Source: CAIODY01 sp046051225 (GTDB lineage: Bacteria > Bacteroidota > Bacteroidia > Chitinophagales > CAIODY01). Taken from it: a DNA stretch of 64,000 nucleotides. The notes beneath the pieces were generated by a model. The model did not search any database, was not told the DNA's origin, and worked only from the letters and a program-made list of their open reading frames with translations. The translations under genes and the position numbers were made by a program. The DNA lies in assembly GCA_046051225.1 (NCBI GenBank), contig JBJOOR010000011.1:67876-131875 (forward strand), read 5' to 3'. Positions 8,163 through 16,854 of this stretch are shown here, piece after piece. Every line of letters begins with the position of its first letter. Positions within the stretch are counted from its first letter, which is position 1.

Positions 8163-9587
8163 ATGAAAGCGGCTTTATACAAAGGAAAATTCTGCATAAT
8201 TGGATTGCTGCTTTTATATACCCACATTGCCCATGCGCAAATGCAGCGAATTACCAACGATGATTTTATAATTAATATATTAAAACCACAGCCCGATTGG
8301 TTTCAACAAATTTTATACAATCAGCAAGAATACCAAGTTCAAATTATTTATACCCAAATAAATAGAGATAGCAGCAACAAGGCTCATTTTACCACTTATG
8401 GTTTTCAGGCTGATGAATTTTATTTTTACCCTGCCAGTTGGATGAAACTACCATTATCTGCATTTGCTTTAGAAAAACTAAATGAAATAAAAGTAGATAA
8501 AAATAATATTATGAAAATTGAACCCTTGTTTGGCAATCATAACAATGAATATAATGATGTAAAATTATTTCAACCACAAAGCATAGGGCAGATGATAAAA
8601 GAAGCGCTTGTAGTTAGCAATAATGCTGCTTTTAATCCATTGTACGATTTTGTAACGCAGCAACGAGCCAATAAAAGATTAAATGAAATTGGATTAAAAA
8701 AAGCAGTATTCTGCAATCGATTTTCTATTAGCGATAAATCGGAACATAGGCATAGCAATTTTTTAGAAATTAGAAATAAAACCAACGAACAATCTGTTTT
8801 ATACAGTCAAATTCAAACCTATAACCCTATTCAGCCATTTTGTAGTTTTAAAAATACTGAATTTGGCGAACAGCATTTTGAAAAAGGTAAACTAGTAGAT
8901 GGGCCAAAGAATTTTTATTACAATAATTACATTCCATTAAGCGAAATGAATGAATTTATGAAACGATTTTTCTTTCCAAAAGAAACATTTACCACTTGGA
9001 ATTTAACCAAAGATGATTTTGTTTTTTTAAAACGAAATATGGCTATGCTACCCCGATTAAATAGTAATCCATCGTATGATGAAGAGCAATATACAGATGC
9101 CTTTATGAAATATTTTTTGATAGGCGCATCAAAAGATAGGCTGCCAGCCAACATTAGAATATTTAATAAACTAGGACAATATTTTGGTTGGACATGTGAT
9201 GCAGCCTATATCGTAGATTATTCTTCGGGAGTTGAATTTTTTCTTTCGGCTGTGATTTATACCAATAGCAAACATATTGTAGCTGATAATGATGAGGAAT
9301 ATAAAAATATTGCTGCTCCATTTATGGCTCAATTAGGCAAAGCTTTTTATGAATACGAATTAAAACGAAAACGAACTGTAACACCACATATTGATTATAT
9401 TGGATACACAAATTTAGATGAAGAGCCTAAACCAAAAATTGGTAAATTAAAAAAGGAAACCACAAAAGCAGGCGCAAAGAAAATGGCACAAAAAAATAGT
9501 ATCAATCATCATAAAAAGAAAACCACAAAAAAAACTGTTAGCAAAATAAACAATCAAAAACTATCAACCCCACAAAACAAAAAATGA
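8163..9587 (+). CDS. Secreted serine hydrolase of the beta-lactamase/transpeptidase fold
   Basis: The 474-residue protein has a signal peptide ending at about residue 25 (HIAHAQ). Motifs of the penicillin-binding/beta-lactamase superfamily are readable: SWMK (SxxK, nucleophile Ser near residue 92), VVSNNAAFN (SxN) and a weak third motif around NKLGQYFGW where KTG would be expected. Class A beta-lactamase-related proteins in Bacteroidota have this arrangement, but resistance is not implied; the substrate is unknown. The last ~55 residues are lysine-rich and low in complexity, an unusual basic tail. The stop overlaps the start of the next gene by 4 bases (ATGA), indicating translational coupling. 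Confidence 0.75.
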   Translation: MKAALYKGKFCIIGLLLLYTHIAHAQMQRITNDDFIINILKPQPDWFQQILYNQQEYQVQIIYTQINRDSSNKAHFTTYGFQADEFYFYPASWMKLPLSAFALEKLNEIKVDKNNIMKIEPLFGNHNNEYNDVKLFQPQSIGQMIKEALVVSNNAAFNPLYDFVTQQRANKRLNEIGLKKAVFCNRFSISDKSEHRHSNFLEIRNKTNEQSVLYSQIQTYNPIQPFCSFKNTEFGEQHFEKGKLVDGPKNFYYNNYIPLSEMNEFMKRFFFPKETFTTWNLTKDDFVFLKRNMAMLPRLNSNPSYDEEQYTDAFMKYFLIGASKDRLPANIRIFNKLGQYFGWTCDAAYIVDYSSGVEFFLSAVIYTNSKHIVADNDEEYKNIAAPFMAQLGKAFYEYELKRKRTVTPHIDYIGYTNLDEEPKPKIGKLKKETTKAGAKKMAQKNSINHHKKKTTKKTVSKINNQKLSTPQNKK

Positions 9588-9910
9588 TACTGTATAATGT
9601 AACTGTAAAAATAGAACCTACTATTGAACACCAATGGCTAATGTGGATGCAACAAACACATGTACCTGATGTAATGAATACTGGGTTTTTCGATTCGTTT
9701 CGAATTTGTAAATTAGATGCAATAGATGAAAACGAAAACGAGCCTACTTATGTATTTCAATACACATGCAGTAGCCGTGAAAAACTAAATACCTATTTTG
9801 AGCTTCATGCACCTAAATTACGAAATGATGTAGTTGATACATTTGGAGATAAATTTTTTGCATTCCGAACTACCATGGAAGTATTAAACGAGGCAAAAAA
9901 TAATATTTAG
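9584..9910 (+). CDS. DUF4286 family protein
   Basis: This is a 108-residue soluble protein starting MILYNVTVKIEP and containing WLMWMQQTHVPDVMNTGFF, typical of the small DUF4286 family of Bacteroidota, related in fold to ferredoxin-like dimeric barrels. No catalytic residue is evident and its role is unknown. Its ATG overlaps the stop of the serine hydrolase gene, so it is made from the same transcript, which ends at the hairpin at 9993-10028. Confidence 0.75.
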   Translation: MILYNVTVKIEPTIEHQWLMWMQQTHVPDVMNTGFFDSFRICKLDAIDENENEPTYVFQYTCSSREKLNTYFELHAPKLRNDVVDTFGDKFFAFRTTMEVLNEAKNNI

Positions 9911-9992
9911 AATTATTTTTGAAAAACATTTGGAAAAAGTTAAAACTGCATATATCTTTACGTCAGTTTTCATAGTTTTAAATTTTAAGGTT

Positions 9993-10028
9993 AAAAAAGG
10001 GGGGCAACTAGATTGTTCCCTTTTTTTA
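9993..10028 (+). terminator. Terminator downstream of the DUF4286 gene
   Basis: An A run and GGG at the left pair with CCC and a T run at the right, with an inner CAA/TTG pairing around a CTAGA loop. A possible short RNA could also end here. Confidence 0.7.
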
Positions 10029-10074
10029 TTTAAATAACTTCTAACTTCACTAATAAAAATCATTTTGCTATACC

Positions 10075-10113
10075 TAAAAAGAGCCAATTCAAATGATGAA
10101 TTGGCTCTTTTTA
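10075..10113. terminator. Strong hairpin with flanking A and T runs
   Basis: GAGCCAATTCA pairs perfectly with TGAATTGGCTC around an AATGA loop; AAAAA precedes it and TTTTT follows. It can stop transcription from either side. Confidence 0.85.
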
Positions 10114-10232
10114 GTTGGAATTCCACAATGCAAAAGTGAATAGCAGTAGGGCATATTCTTTTATTCAAAGAGGAATAACATTCATATAAAGCGGAAAATA
10201 AAATGGTGGGTTATATTATTTTCTTTCCAATA

Positions 10233-10272
10233 AAAAAATCCCCTGTTGATTGCTCAGCAGGGGACTTTTTTT
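10233..10272. terminator. Terminator downstream of the BspA-type repeat gene
   Basis: TCCCCTG pairs with CAGGGGA, with an extra TGA/TCA pairing inside after one mismatch, flanked by A7 and T7. It lies 28 bases past the stop of the minus-strand gene. Confidence 0.85.
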
Positions 10273-10299
10273 ATTGCATTTACAATTAACTATTATCTT

Positions 10300-13200
10300 C
10301 TAATTGGCAACAATCACTTGTTTAGTCATCCTCTTACCATCGGCATCAATTATCAGCAATAAATAAACACCATTTTTAGCCGGCGATATATCTATTTGAT
10401 GTTTGTGATTATTATCATTTACGGGTTGGTTGTAAACTGTTTCGCCTAATACATTTATCAGCATAATTTTATTGATATTGATTTCGCTATTATTAATATC
10501 AATAGTAAATGCACCGTTGTTTGGATTAGGATAAACGGTTATTGCATCGATTGCTAAACCAGAGGCTGAACCTGCCGAAGCGGCTGAAGCGTCCACCTCA
10601 GTAGAAGCATCGCCTTCGGTAACAGTAGCTATATTTCCCATTCTAAGAGGTGCTGTGCAACCTACGGTGGCAGTATAGGTTACGATTGAGGTATCGCTTG
10701 GTAAACCCCATACACCATTACAATATTGAGGACGTACAAAAAATTTATAGGTACGTGTACCAAATGTACTGCCTACAAAGTTAATTGAAGTAGAAGTTAC
10801 GTTTGGTATATAACCAAATACAGTACTGCTACCTACCAAATAGTAATACAATTTGTATTGGGTAACGCCGCAAGCTGGCGATGTCCAACCTATATTTATG
10901 GTTTTGCAACCTAAGGTGGTGGCTACTAAAGTAGTAATACGGTTGCACACAATTGGGCTTACGGTAATAGTTTGTGCTCCACAGAAATAACCATTCTTAG
11001 CATTGCTGCTGCAAATAGCTCTTACACTTACTTCATAAGTGCCAGAAGTGGCAGCGGTTATAGTTGTATTAGTGCCATTTATGTTTACATAAGTAATAGC
11101 AGATACGGTTGGGCTAATCATTCGGTAAGCTACTTGATAGCTTGGTTCGCTGCCGCTCCAGTTTACTATTATTTTACTGCCACATGAGTTAGTAAGAGCA
11201 AGCCCTGTAACTACGCTGTTGCATAAGTTTGTTGGCATATTATAAATAGTAGTAGCACCTGTTAAAAATGAACCACTGCATTTGCCTTTAGCATAATAAC
11301 TATAAGCAGTGCCAGCAGATAAAGTGATAACGGCTATCTTATTTGCCCCTGTGCCAGTAACTTTAATTTTGTATAATGTGCCATAACCAATTTTGGTTAC
11401 AAATAAACTATCAAGTGTAGAAAGCGGACTTGAAATATGGAAAGTGGCTATAGCACCGTTAAAGGTAATCGAAGATACTACTGGGGCATTGCAATATCCT
11501 TCATCTATTGTACCATTGCAATTGTTATCTATACCATCGTTAAGTTCAGTAGCACCGGGGTTAATCGCAGCGTTAGCATCATTACAATCAAGCCCCAACG
11601 TAGATTGGCTATAATTAGCACCCGGGTTGGTGCAAGCATTGGTCACACTACTGTGATAACCATCGCCATCGGCATCTAAATACCATGTAGTGGCTGGGGT
11701 TACTACCACATTTAAATTTACAATACTATCACAACCTTTGTAGTTAGTACGTTTTAAAGTATCATTACCAGCAGCATTAAATGTTTTACCAAAATAAACA
11801 AAAGGTAATTGTGTACTACAAATAGTAGTGCTTTGTGAAGATGATGATGGCAAATTTACTTGCACATTTAAATTTACAATACTATCACAACCTTTGTAGT
11901 TAGTACGTTTTAAAGTATCATTACCAGCAGCATTAAATATTTTACCAAAATAAATATAAGGTAATTGTGTGCTACAAATAGTAGTGCTTTGAGTAGATGA
12001 ATTAACTGTGCAAGGGCATAATAATGTATCGCTTATAATTGTCCAACTTTTAGCAATTAAACTAGCACGGGCTGTTGCACCTGCACAATATTTTAATGGC
12101 GAAGCATCACCCAAATTTTTATTGGTATAGCCTGCGTTGTTCCATCTTATTAATATACTATCATAGGTAGCTTGCGAAATACCAGAGAGATTGAATATAT
12201 TAGATAGCGTAGTTGCTGCCCCAATATTCCAACTACCTATGTTTTGATTAAAAGCTGTGCAACTCAAAAACATATTACTCATATCAGTTACAGCAGTGGT
12301 ATTAAAGCTGCTTGGCAAGACTTGGTTAAAAGCGGCGCAATAAGAAAACATTTGACTCATGTTAGTTACAGCATTGGTATTAAAGCTACTTGGCAAGGCT
12401 TGGTTAAATGAACTACAAGCAGTAAACATATTGTTCATAGTATTTACAGCACTGGTATTAAAGCTACTTGGCAAAGCTTGGTTAAAAGCGGCGCAATTAT
12501 AAAACATATAACTCATATTAGTAACCGCACTGGTATTAAAGTTACTTGGTAAGGCTTGGTTAAAAGCGGCGCAACCAAAAAACATATAACTCATATTAGT
12601 TACAGCACTGGTATTAAAGTTACTTGGCAAGGCTTGGTTATAAGCTGTGCAACCAGAAAACATATTATTCATATTAGTAACTGCACTGGTATTAAAGCTA
12701 CTTGGCAAGGCTTGGTTATAAGCCGTGCAAGCCAAAAACATTTGACTCATATTAGTTACAGCACTGGTATTAAAGCTACTCGGCAAAGCTTGGTTATAAG
12801 AGGTACAATTTCTAAACATACTACTCATATTAGTAACCGCACTTGTATTAAAGCTACTTGGCAAAGCTTGGTTATAAGCTGAGCAACCATAAAACATACT
12901 ACTCATACTAGTAACCGCACTAGTATTAAAGCTACTTGGCAAGGCTTGGTTAAATGAACTACAAGCAGTAAACATATTGTTCATATTAGTTACAGCACTT
13001 GTATTAAAGCTACTTGGCAAAGCTTGATTATAACCTGTGCAACTTTGAAACATACTACCCATATCAGTAACCGAACTGGTATTAAAGCTACTTGGCAAAG
13101 CTTGGTTATAAGCTGTGCAACCTCTAAACATATAACTCATATTTGTTACCGAACTGGTATTAAAGCTACTTGGCAATGCTTGGTTATAAGCTGTGCAATT

Positions 13201-14376
13201 ATAAAACATAGCACTCATGTTAGTAACTGCACTGGTACTAAAACTAATTGGCAATGCTTGGTTATAAGTTGTGCAACCATAAAACATTTGACCCATATTA
13301 GTTACTGCACTAGTATTAAAACTAATTGGCAATGCTTGGTTATAAGCTGCGCAACTAGTAAACATACCACTCATATTAGTTACGGCACTAGTATTAAAGC
13401 TACTTGGCAGGGCTTGGTTAAAAGCTGTGCAATAATTAAACATACCACTCATATTAGTTACGGCACTGGTATTAAAGCTACTTGGCAAAGCTTGGTTAAA
13501 TGAACGGCAATTACCAAACATAAAACTCATATCAGTTACAGCACTGGTATTAAAGCTACTTGGCAAGGCTTGGTTATAAGCCGTGCAACCATAAAACATA
13601 GTACCCATATTAGTAACCGCACTGGTATTAAAGCTACTTGGCAAGGCTTGATTAAAAGCTGTGCAACCAGAAAACATACCATTCATATTGGTAACCGCAC
13701 TGGTATTAAAGCTACTTGGCAAGGCTTGATTAAAAGCTGTGCAACCATAAAACATAGCATTCATATTAGTAACGGCACTGGTATTAAAGCTACTTGGCAA
13801 AGCTTGGTTATAAGCTGTGCAACCAGAAAACATAAGAAACATATTAGTAACGGCACTGGTATTAAAGCTACTTGACAGAGGTTGGTTGAAGGATGTACAA
13901 CCTTTAAACATACTACTCATATCTGTTACAGCAGTAAAGTTGGGGGCATCTGTAGCTGGTATGGTTAAATTACTACAGCCACAAAAAGCACTATTCATAC
14001 TTGTCCAAGCTATATTGCCCCAAGCAGTAATACTTAATAGCTTTAATTTATCACCTCCATTATTAAAATAAATACGAGGAAAACTGCCTCTTATAGCAAT
14101 GGTATAAGTGCCTACTACTAAAAAATCGTGGGTTACACTGCCTGTAGCACCAAATTGGTCGTAAGTGCCATCATTATTCCAATCTATATCATAGCTATAA
14201 CCAGTGCCAGTGGTAGGTATGGTGATAGATGTACTGTTTGATGTGCCTGCATTATTGGTATTCCAAGTGGTTACAAATGGGTTACTTACAGCTGAAGCTA
14301 TACTTTTGTTATAACCTAAAAGAAGCAAGCATGCTAAAATGAAGAGTTTAGTTAGCAGTAATTTTTTTTTGTTCAT
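10300..14376 (-). CDS. Giant BspA-type (DUF285) repeat surface protein with T9SS type A sorting domain
   Basis: The protein has 1358 residues from the ATG at 14376; upstream in-frame ATGs (14424, 14406) would put a tail before the signal peptide MNKKKLLLTKLF. Order of parts: signal peptide 1 to ~28; a PKD-like N-terminal region; 21 perfect-length 26-residue DUF285 repeats at 163-708 (consensus NQALPSSFNTSAVTNM, then MF and a Cys); a capping segment to ~790; two 52-residue repeats around YFGKIFNAAGNDTLKRTNYK; a MopE-like putative calcium motif (DADGDG, DNNCNG); fibronectin-like regions; and a final sorting domain with VYPNPNNGAF. DUF285 leucine-rich-like repeats occur in surface adhesins such as BspA. 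A surface or secreted binding role is likely; the ligand is unknown. It is divergent from a sensor kinase/regulator pair that may control it. Confidence 0.88.
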   Translation of the reverse strand: MNKKKLLLTKLFILACLLLLGYNKSIASAVSNPFVTTWNTNNAGTSNSTSITIPTTGTGYSYDIDWNNDGTYDQFGATGSVTHDFLVVGTYTIAIRGSFPRIYFNNGGDKLKLLSITAWGNIAWTSMNSAFCGCSNLTIPATDAPNFTAVTDMSSMFKGCTSFNQPLSSSFNTSAVTNMFLMFSGCTAYNQALPSSFNTSAVTNMNAMFYGCTAFNQALPSSFNTSAVTNMNGMFSGCTAFNQALPSSFNTSAVTNMGTMFYGCTAYNQALPSSFNTSAVTDMSFMFGNCRSFNQALPSSFNTSAVTNMSGMFNYCTAFNQALPSSFNTSAVTNMSGMFTSCAAYNQALPISFNTSAVTNMGQMFYGCTTYNQALPISFSTSAVTNMSAMFYNCTAYNQALPSSFNTSSVTNMSYMFRGCTAYNQALPSSFNTSSVTDMGSMFQSCTGYNQALPSSFNTSAVTNMNNMFTACSSFNQALPSSFNTSAVTSMSSMFYGCSAYNQALPSSFNTSAVTNMSSMFRNCTSYNQALPSSFNTSAVTNMSQMFLACTAYNQALPSSFNTSAVTNMNNMFSGCTAYNQALPSNFNTSAVTNMSYMFFGCAAFNQALPSNFNTSAVTNMSYMFYNCAAFNQALPSSFNTSAVNTMNNMFTACSSFNQALPSSFNTNAVTNMSQMFSYCAAFNQVLPSSFNTTAVTDMSNMFLSCTAFNQNIGSWNIGAATTLSNIFNLSGISQATYDSILIRWNNAGYTNKNLGDASPLKYCAGATARASLIAKSWTIISDTLLCPCTVNSSTQSTTICSTQLPYIYFGKIFNAAGNDTLKRTNYKGCDSIVNLNVQVNLPSSSSQSTTICSTQLPFVYFGKTFNAAGNDTLKRTNYKGCDSIVNLNVVVTPATTWYLDADGDGYHSSVTNACTNPGANYSQSTLGLDCNDANAAINPGATELNDGIDNNCNGTIDEGYCNAPVVSSITFNGAIATFHISSPLSTLDSLFVTKIGYGTLYKIKVTGTGANKIAVITLSAGTAYSYYAKGKCSGSFLTGATTIYNMPTNLCNSVVTGLALTNSCGSKIIVNWSGSEPSYQVAYRMISPTVSAITYVNINGTNTTITAATSGTYEVSVRAICSSNAKNGYFCGAQTITVSPIVCNRITTLVATTLGCKTINIGWTSPACGVTQYKLYYYLVGSSTVFGYIPNVTSTSINFVGSTFGTRTYKFFVRPQYCNGVWGLPSDTSIVTYTATVGCTAPLRMGNIATVTEGDASTEVDASAASAGSASGLAIDAITVYPNPNNGAFTIDINNSEININKIMLINVLGETVYNQPVNDNNHKHQIDISPAKNGVYLLLIIDADGKRMTKQVIVAN
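11708..11995 (-). repeat. Two 156 bp tandem repeats inside the BspA-type gene
   Basis: A block of about 75 bases at 11708-11782 recurs at 11864-11938 with no difference that I could see, an offset of 156 bases or 52 codons. Flanking parts of the unit are similar. Each unit encodes a CSTQLP ... KGCDSIVNLNV segment. Confidence 0.9.
12253..13890 (-). repeat. Array of 21 x 78 bp repeats (DUF285 units)
   Basis: The array is exactly 1638 bases, 21 units of 78, each coding 26 residues, without any insertion or deletion. Most differences between units fall in the MF-x-x-C part. Because 78 is divisible by 3, spurious frames stay open on the other strand (for example 12556-12882, 13024-13503 and 13570-13875) and should not be taken as genes. 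Confidence 0.97.
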
Positions 14377-14424
14377 GTTGATTGTTATTTTTTTACAAAG
14401 AACCATATTAATAACGGGCTGCAC

Positions 14425-14444
14425 AATTAGGGTTTCCCCTAATT
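14425..14444. promoter_or_regulatory. Palindrome 1 of a putative paired operator
   Basis: AATTAGGG, TTTC, CCCTAATT forms an 8 bp inverted repeat. It shares its 7 bp arm sequence (ATTAGGG/CCCTAAT) and 4 bp spacer length with the palindrome at 14461-14478; centres are 35 bases apart, in the divergent control region of the repeat protein and the two-component genes. Confidence 0.6.
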
Positions 14445-14460
14445 CTTTACTAATAAAATA

Positions 14461-14478
14461 ATTAGGGATAACCCTAAT
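14461..14478. promoter_or_regulatory. Palindrome 2 of a putative paired operator
   Basis: ATTAGGG, ATAA, CCCTAAT: the same arms as the site at 14425-14444. It ends 22 bases before the -7 element at 14501, a typical place for a regulator acting on the sensor kinase promoter. Confidence 0.6.
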
Positions 14479-14500
14479 GCTTTACTACGTTTAGTTCTTA

Positions 14501-14508
14501 TACTTTTG
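14501..14508 (+). promoter_or_regulatory. -7 element for the sensor kinase gene
   Basis: TACTTTTG followed by CC matches TAnnTTTG and lies 33 bases before the ATG at 14542. Confidence 0.5.
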
Positions 14509-14541
14509 CCCACTGTATTTTAATAAACCCGATTAACAATT

Positions 14542-16113
14542 ATGCGATTATTAATTGCCCTATTTATGTGTTGCATATTTGCTGCTAATGCATTTGCTGA
14601 ATCAAAATCTGCAAAAGTATTGGGTGAGCAGGTGTATAATTTGAATAATCAATTCAAATACGAACAATCGGAAGCCGCTATTCATCAGTTTTTAAACCAG
14701 CCAAATATTAGCAATGACGATAGTTATTACGGCTATTTGTATTTATCATTTACCTATAAGCGATTATTCGATTATCCATCGGCACTTTTAAATTTAGATA
14801 AAGCATTAGCGTATGGCTTAAACACAAGTGATAAAGAAAGTTATACCAACAAAATTAATGCTGAAAAGGCGTATATTTTGTTTGATACCCATCAGTATCA
14901 AGCGGCTGATAGCATCATGCAGGTATTGGCAAAAGCAAAATATCAATATTTAGAAACGGACGACCAAGCCAAACTACTTATGCAAGAAGCCTATCTGCTA
15001 TTTTTAGCTAAAAAGTATGCCGCTGCCGATGAAAGATATGATAAGGCAATTGCTAAAATGAAACAAATTTCTATTCGCAATTTGCCTATGATTTATGGTA
15101 AAAAAATACAGTTGTATGGGGCAATGAAAAATGAAACAGCCATGCAAGCCATGTATGCCAAATCAATGGCAGCAGCCGATTCGTGCCATATCTGGAAATA
15201 TAATTTATACACTACCCAAATGATGTGGAAAAGCTATGAAGCTATGCCCAATTATAAAAAGGCGTTTATTTATTTAAAACAATACGATTCATTAAGCCAG
15301 TTTTATAATCAAAAAGAACATTTAGAAAAAGTAACCGAATTGGATAAAAAATATGAATCCGAAAAGAAAGACAATGAAATAAAAAGTGATGAGAATGAAT
15401 TGAAAATAACACATCGAAGCATCACTATTCTTGTCATAATTTTAATAGGATTGTGTTTTGCAGCGTTGGCTTATATTCTTTTTCAACAACAATTAAAATT
15501 GAAAAAAGAAAAGGAAACAACTTTATTACACACCAAACAATTATTTGAAAAAACCGAAGAAGAACGCAAACGAATTGCCACCGATTTGCACGATAGTGTG
15601 AACCATGAATTGCTAAGTTTAAAAGTCAACAGCCAACAATCATTTGAACAATTGAATACAAAAATAGATGCCGTGATAAATGATGTAAGAAACATCAGCC
15701 GCAATCTGCATCCAGTTTTGTTTGAATCATTAGGCTTGAAAAGTAGTTTGGAAAATATGTTTCAGCGTTTGCAACATCAGCACAGTTTGATTATTAATTC
15801 AGAAATTGATTACAACAATTCACTTCAGTTAAGTGATGAATTACAAGTGTATCGCATCATTCAGGAAGCATTATCTAACACAATAAAATACGCCAATGCA
15901 CCAGCAGCAAAGATTAGCATTCATGCTGCAAGCAATGCTTTATTCATTGAAATAAAAGATTCGGGCAAAGGGTTTGATGTAAAATCTGTATTAGCATCTG
16001 CTAAATCTTTTGGCTTGCACAATATTATTCAGCGCAGCAAAACATTAGGTGGCGAAGCAACGATTACATCGAATGAAAAAGGAACAACGATTTTGATAGT
16101 CATTCGTCAATAG
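14542..16113 (+). CDS. Sensor histidine kinase, NarL-partner type (TPR sensor, HisKA_3, HATPase)
   Basis: The 523-residue protein has a signal sequence (to about residue 19), a predicted periplasmic TPR-like helical region (~30-260), one transmembrane helix at about 294-315, a short coiled coil, and a HisKA_3 domain. The phospho-acceptor His is in RKRIATDLHDSV near residue 350. The usual Gly after DLHDxx is Asn here, a minor deviation. The ATPase domain has IIQEALSNTIKYANA (N box), DSGKGFD and SFGLHNI. It should autophosphorylate and pass the phosphate to the LuxR-type regulator encoded 126 bases downstream. The signal sensed is unknown. Confidence 0.9.
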   Translation: MRLLIALFMCCIFAANAFAESKSAKVLGEQVYNLNNQFKYEQSEAAIHQFLNQPNISNDDSYYGYLYLSFTYKRLFDYPSALLNLDKALAYGLNTSDKESYTNKINAEKAYILFDTHQYQAADSIMQVLAKAKYQYLETDDQAKLLMQEAYLLFLAKKYAAADERYDKAIAKMKQISIRNLPMIYGKKIQLYGAMKNETAMQAMYAKSMAAADSCHIWKYNLYTTQMMWKSYEAMPNYKKAFIYLKQYDSLSQFYNQKEHLEKVTELDKKYESEKKDNEIKSDENELKITHRSITILVIILIGLCFAALAYILFQQQLKLKKEKETTLLHTKQLFEKTEEERKRIATDLHDSVNHELLSLKVNSQQSFEQLNTKIDAVINDVRNISRNLHPVLFESLGLKSSLENMFQRLQHQHSLIINSEIDYNNSLQLSDELQVYRIIQEALSNTIKYANAPAAKISIHAASNALFIEIKDSGKGFDVKSVLASAKSFGLHNIIQRSKTLGGEATITSNEKGTTILIVIRQ

Positions 16114-16114
16114 A

Positions 16115-16242
16115 CATTAGTCATTGGGAAATACAAAACTGCATTTTCATTTTTAAAAACAATTTTTCAAACACAAATCAATTAGCAAAAACAACAAGTA
16201 TTCACTTTGTATTTACTAATTACAAATGACCAATAACTAATG
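16115..16242 (+). promoter_or_regulatory. Long-range inverted repeat spanning the kinase-regulator gap
   Basis: CATTAGTCATTGG at 16115-16127 is complementary to CCAATAACTAATG at 16230-16242 at 12 of 13 positions. The right arm includes the regulator's ATG (16240-16242) and the left arm starts just after the kinase stop codon, so in RNA the start codon could be masked. Confidence 0.4.
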
Positions 16243-16854
16243 ACAATTCTTATCGCCGATGACCATCCATTAACCTTATTAGGCACCAAATCGTTTGTTG
16301 AACATTTGGATTATAAAGTGATAGAAACCTGCTCTAATGGCATCTCTGCTTATAATTTAATTAAGATTCACAAACCAGCCATTGCCATTTTAGATATTAA
16401 TATGCCGGGCTTAACTGGCTTAGAAGTGTTAGAAAAATTGTTTGTTGAGAAAGTAAAAACCAAAATTATTTTGGTGACCATGCACAAAGAATATTCTATT
16501 TTTCAGAAAGCAAAAGCATTTGACTTAGGCGGCTATTTATTGAAAGAAAAAGCAGCTTCCGAATTACAAGCTTGTATTACTGCTGTGTTAAAAGGCGATG
16601 TTTATTTGAGTAAAAATATTGAAAATGAATTAGAGATTGATAATGCTTCGGTTGCTAATAATGATTTAGATAAACTAACGCTCACCGAAAAAAAAGTGGT
16701 GGAGTTAATTGCTCAACAATACACATCCAAACAAATAGCTGATATGCTTTTTGTGAGTGAAAAAACAATTGAAAAGCATCGCAGCAATATCATTGAAAAA
16801 CTAAACCTACCCAAAGAAAAAAACGCATTGCTCATGTGGGCAATGAGCAAATAA
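16240..16854 (+). CDS. LuxR/NarL-family response regulator
   Basis: This 204-residue protein has a receiver domain (residues 1-~120: IADDHP acidic pair, phospho-Asp in AILDINMPGLTG, conserved Thr in LVTMH, Lys in YLLKEKAAS) and a C-terminal LuxR-type helix-turn-helix (LTEKKVVELIAQQYTSKQIA, then SEKTIEKHRSNI). It is the cognate partner of the kinase just upstream. The paired palindromes at 14425-14478 are reasonable candidate targets because NarL-type regulators bind as dimers to inverted repeats; this is an inference. Confidence 0.93.
   Translation: MTILIADDHPLTLLGTKSFVEHLDYKVIETCSNGISAYNLIKIHKPAIAILDINMPGLTGLEVLEKLFVEKVKTKIILVTMHKEYSIFQKAKAFDLGGYLLKEKAASELQACITAVLKGDVYLSKNIENELEIDNASVANNDLDKLTLTEKKVVELIAQQYTSKQIADMLFVSEKTIEKHRSNIIEKLNLPKEKNALLMWAMSK

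Larger units (their letters stand above)
9911..10299. other. Gene-free stretch with three hairpin terminators
   Basis: No credible gene is present. The frame open on the minus strand from 10168 runs through two strong hairpins and resembles no family. The region holds terminator hairpins at 9993-10028, 10075-10113 and 10233-10272, described separately. Confidence 0.8.

Noticed and set aside
8163..9587. Calling the serine hydrolase a beta-lactamase resistance gene
   Set aside because: SxxK and SxN are present but the third motif is weak, and such enzymes in Bacteroidota often act on other substrates.
9884..10168. 94-codon open frame on the minus strand
   Set aside because: It runs through two terminator hairpins, overlaps the DUF4286 gene end and resembles no family.
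12556..13875. Open frames on the plus strand within the repeat array (for example 12556-12882, 13024-13503, 13570-13875)
   Set aside because: They are the antisense of the DUF285 repeats and stay open only because the 78-base unit is divisible by three; they encode repetitive His/Thr/Ile peptides with no gene features.
12253..13890. Regular repeats that could suggest a CRISPR array
   Set aside because: The units are contiguous, lack unique spacers, encode protein and have no cas genes nearby.
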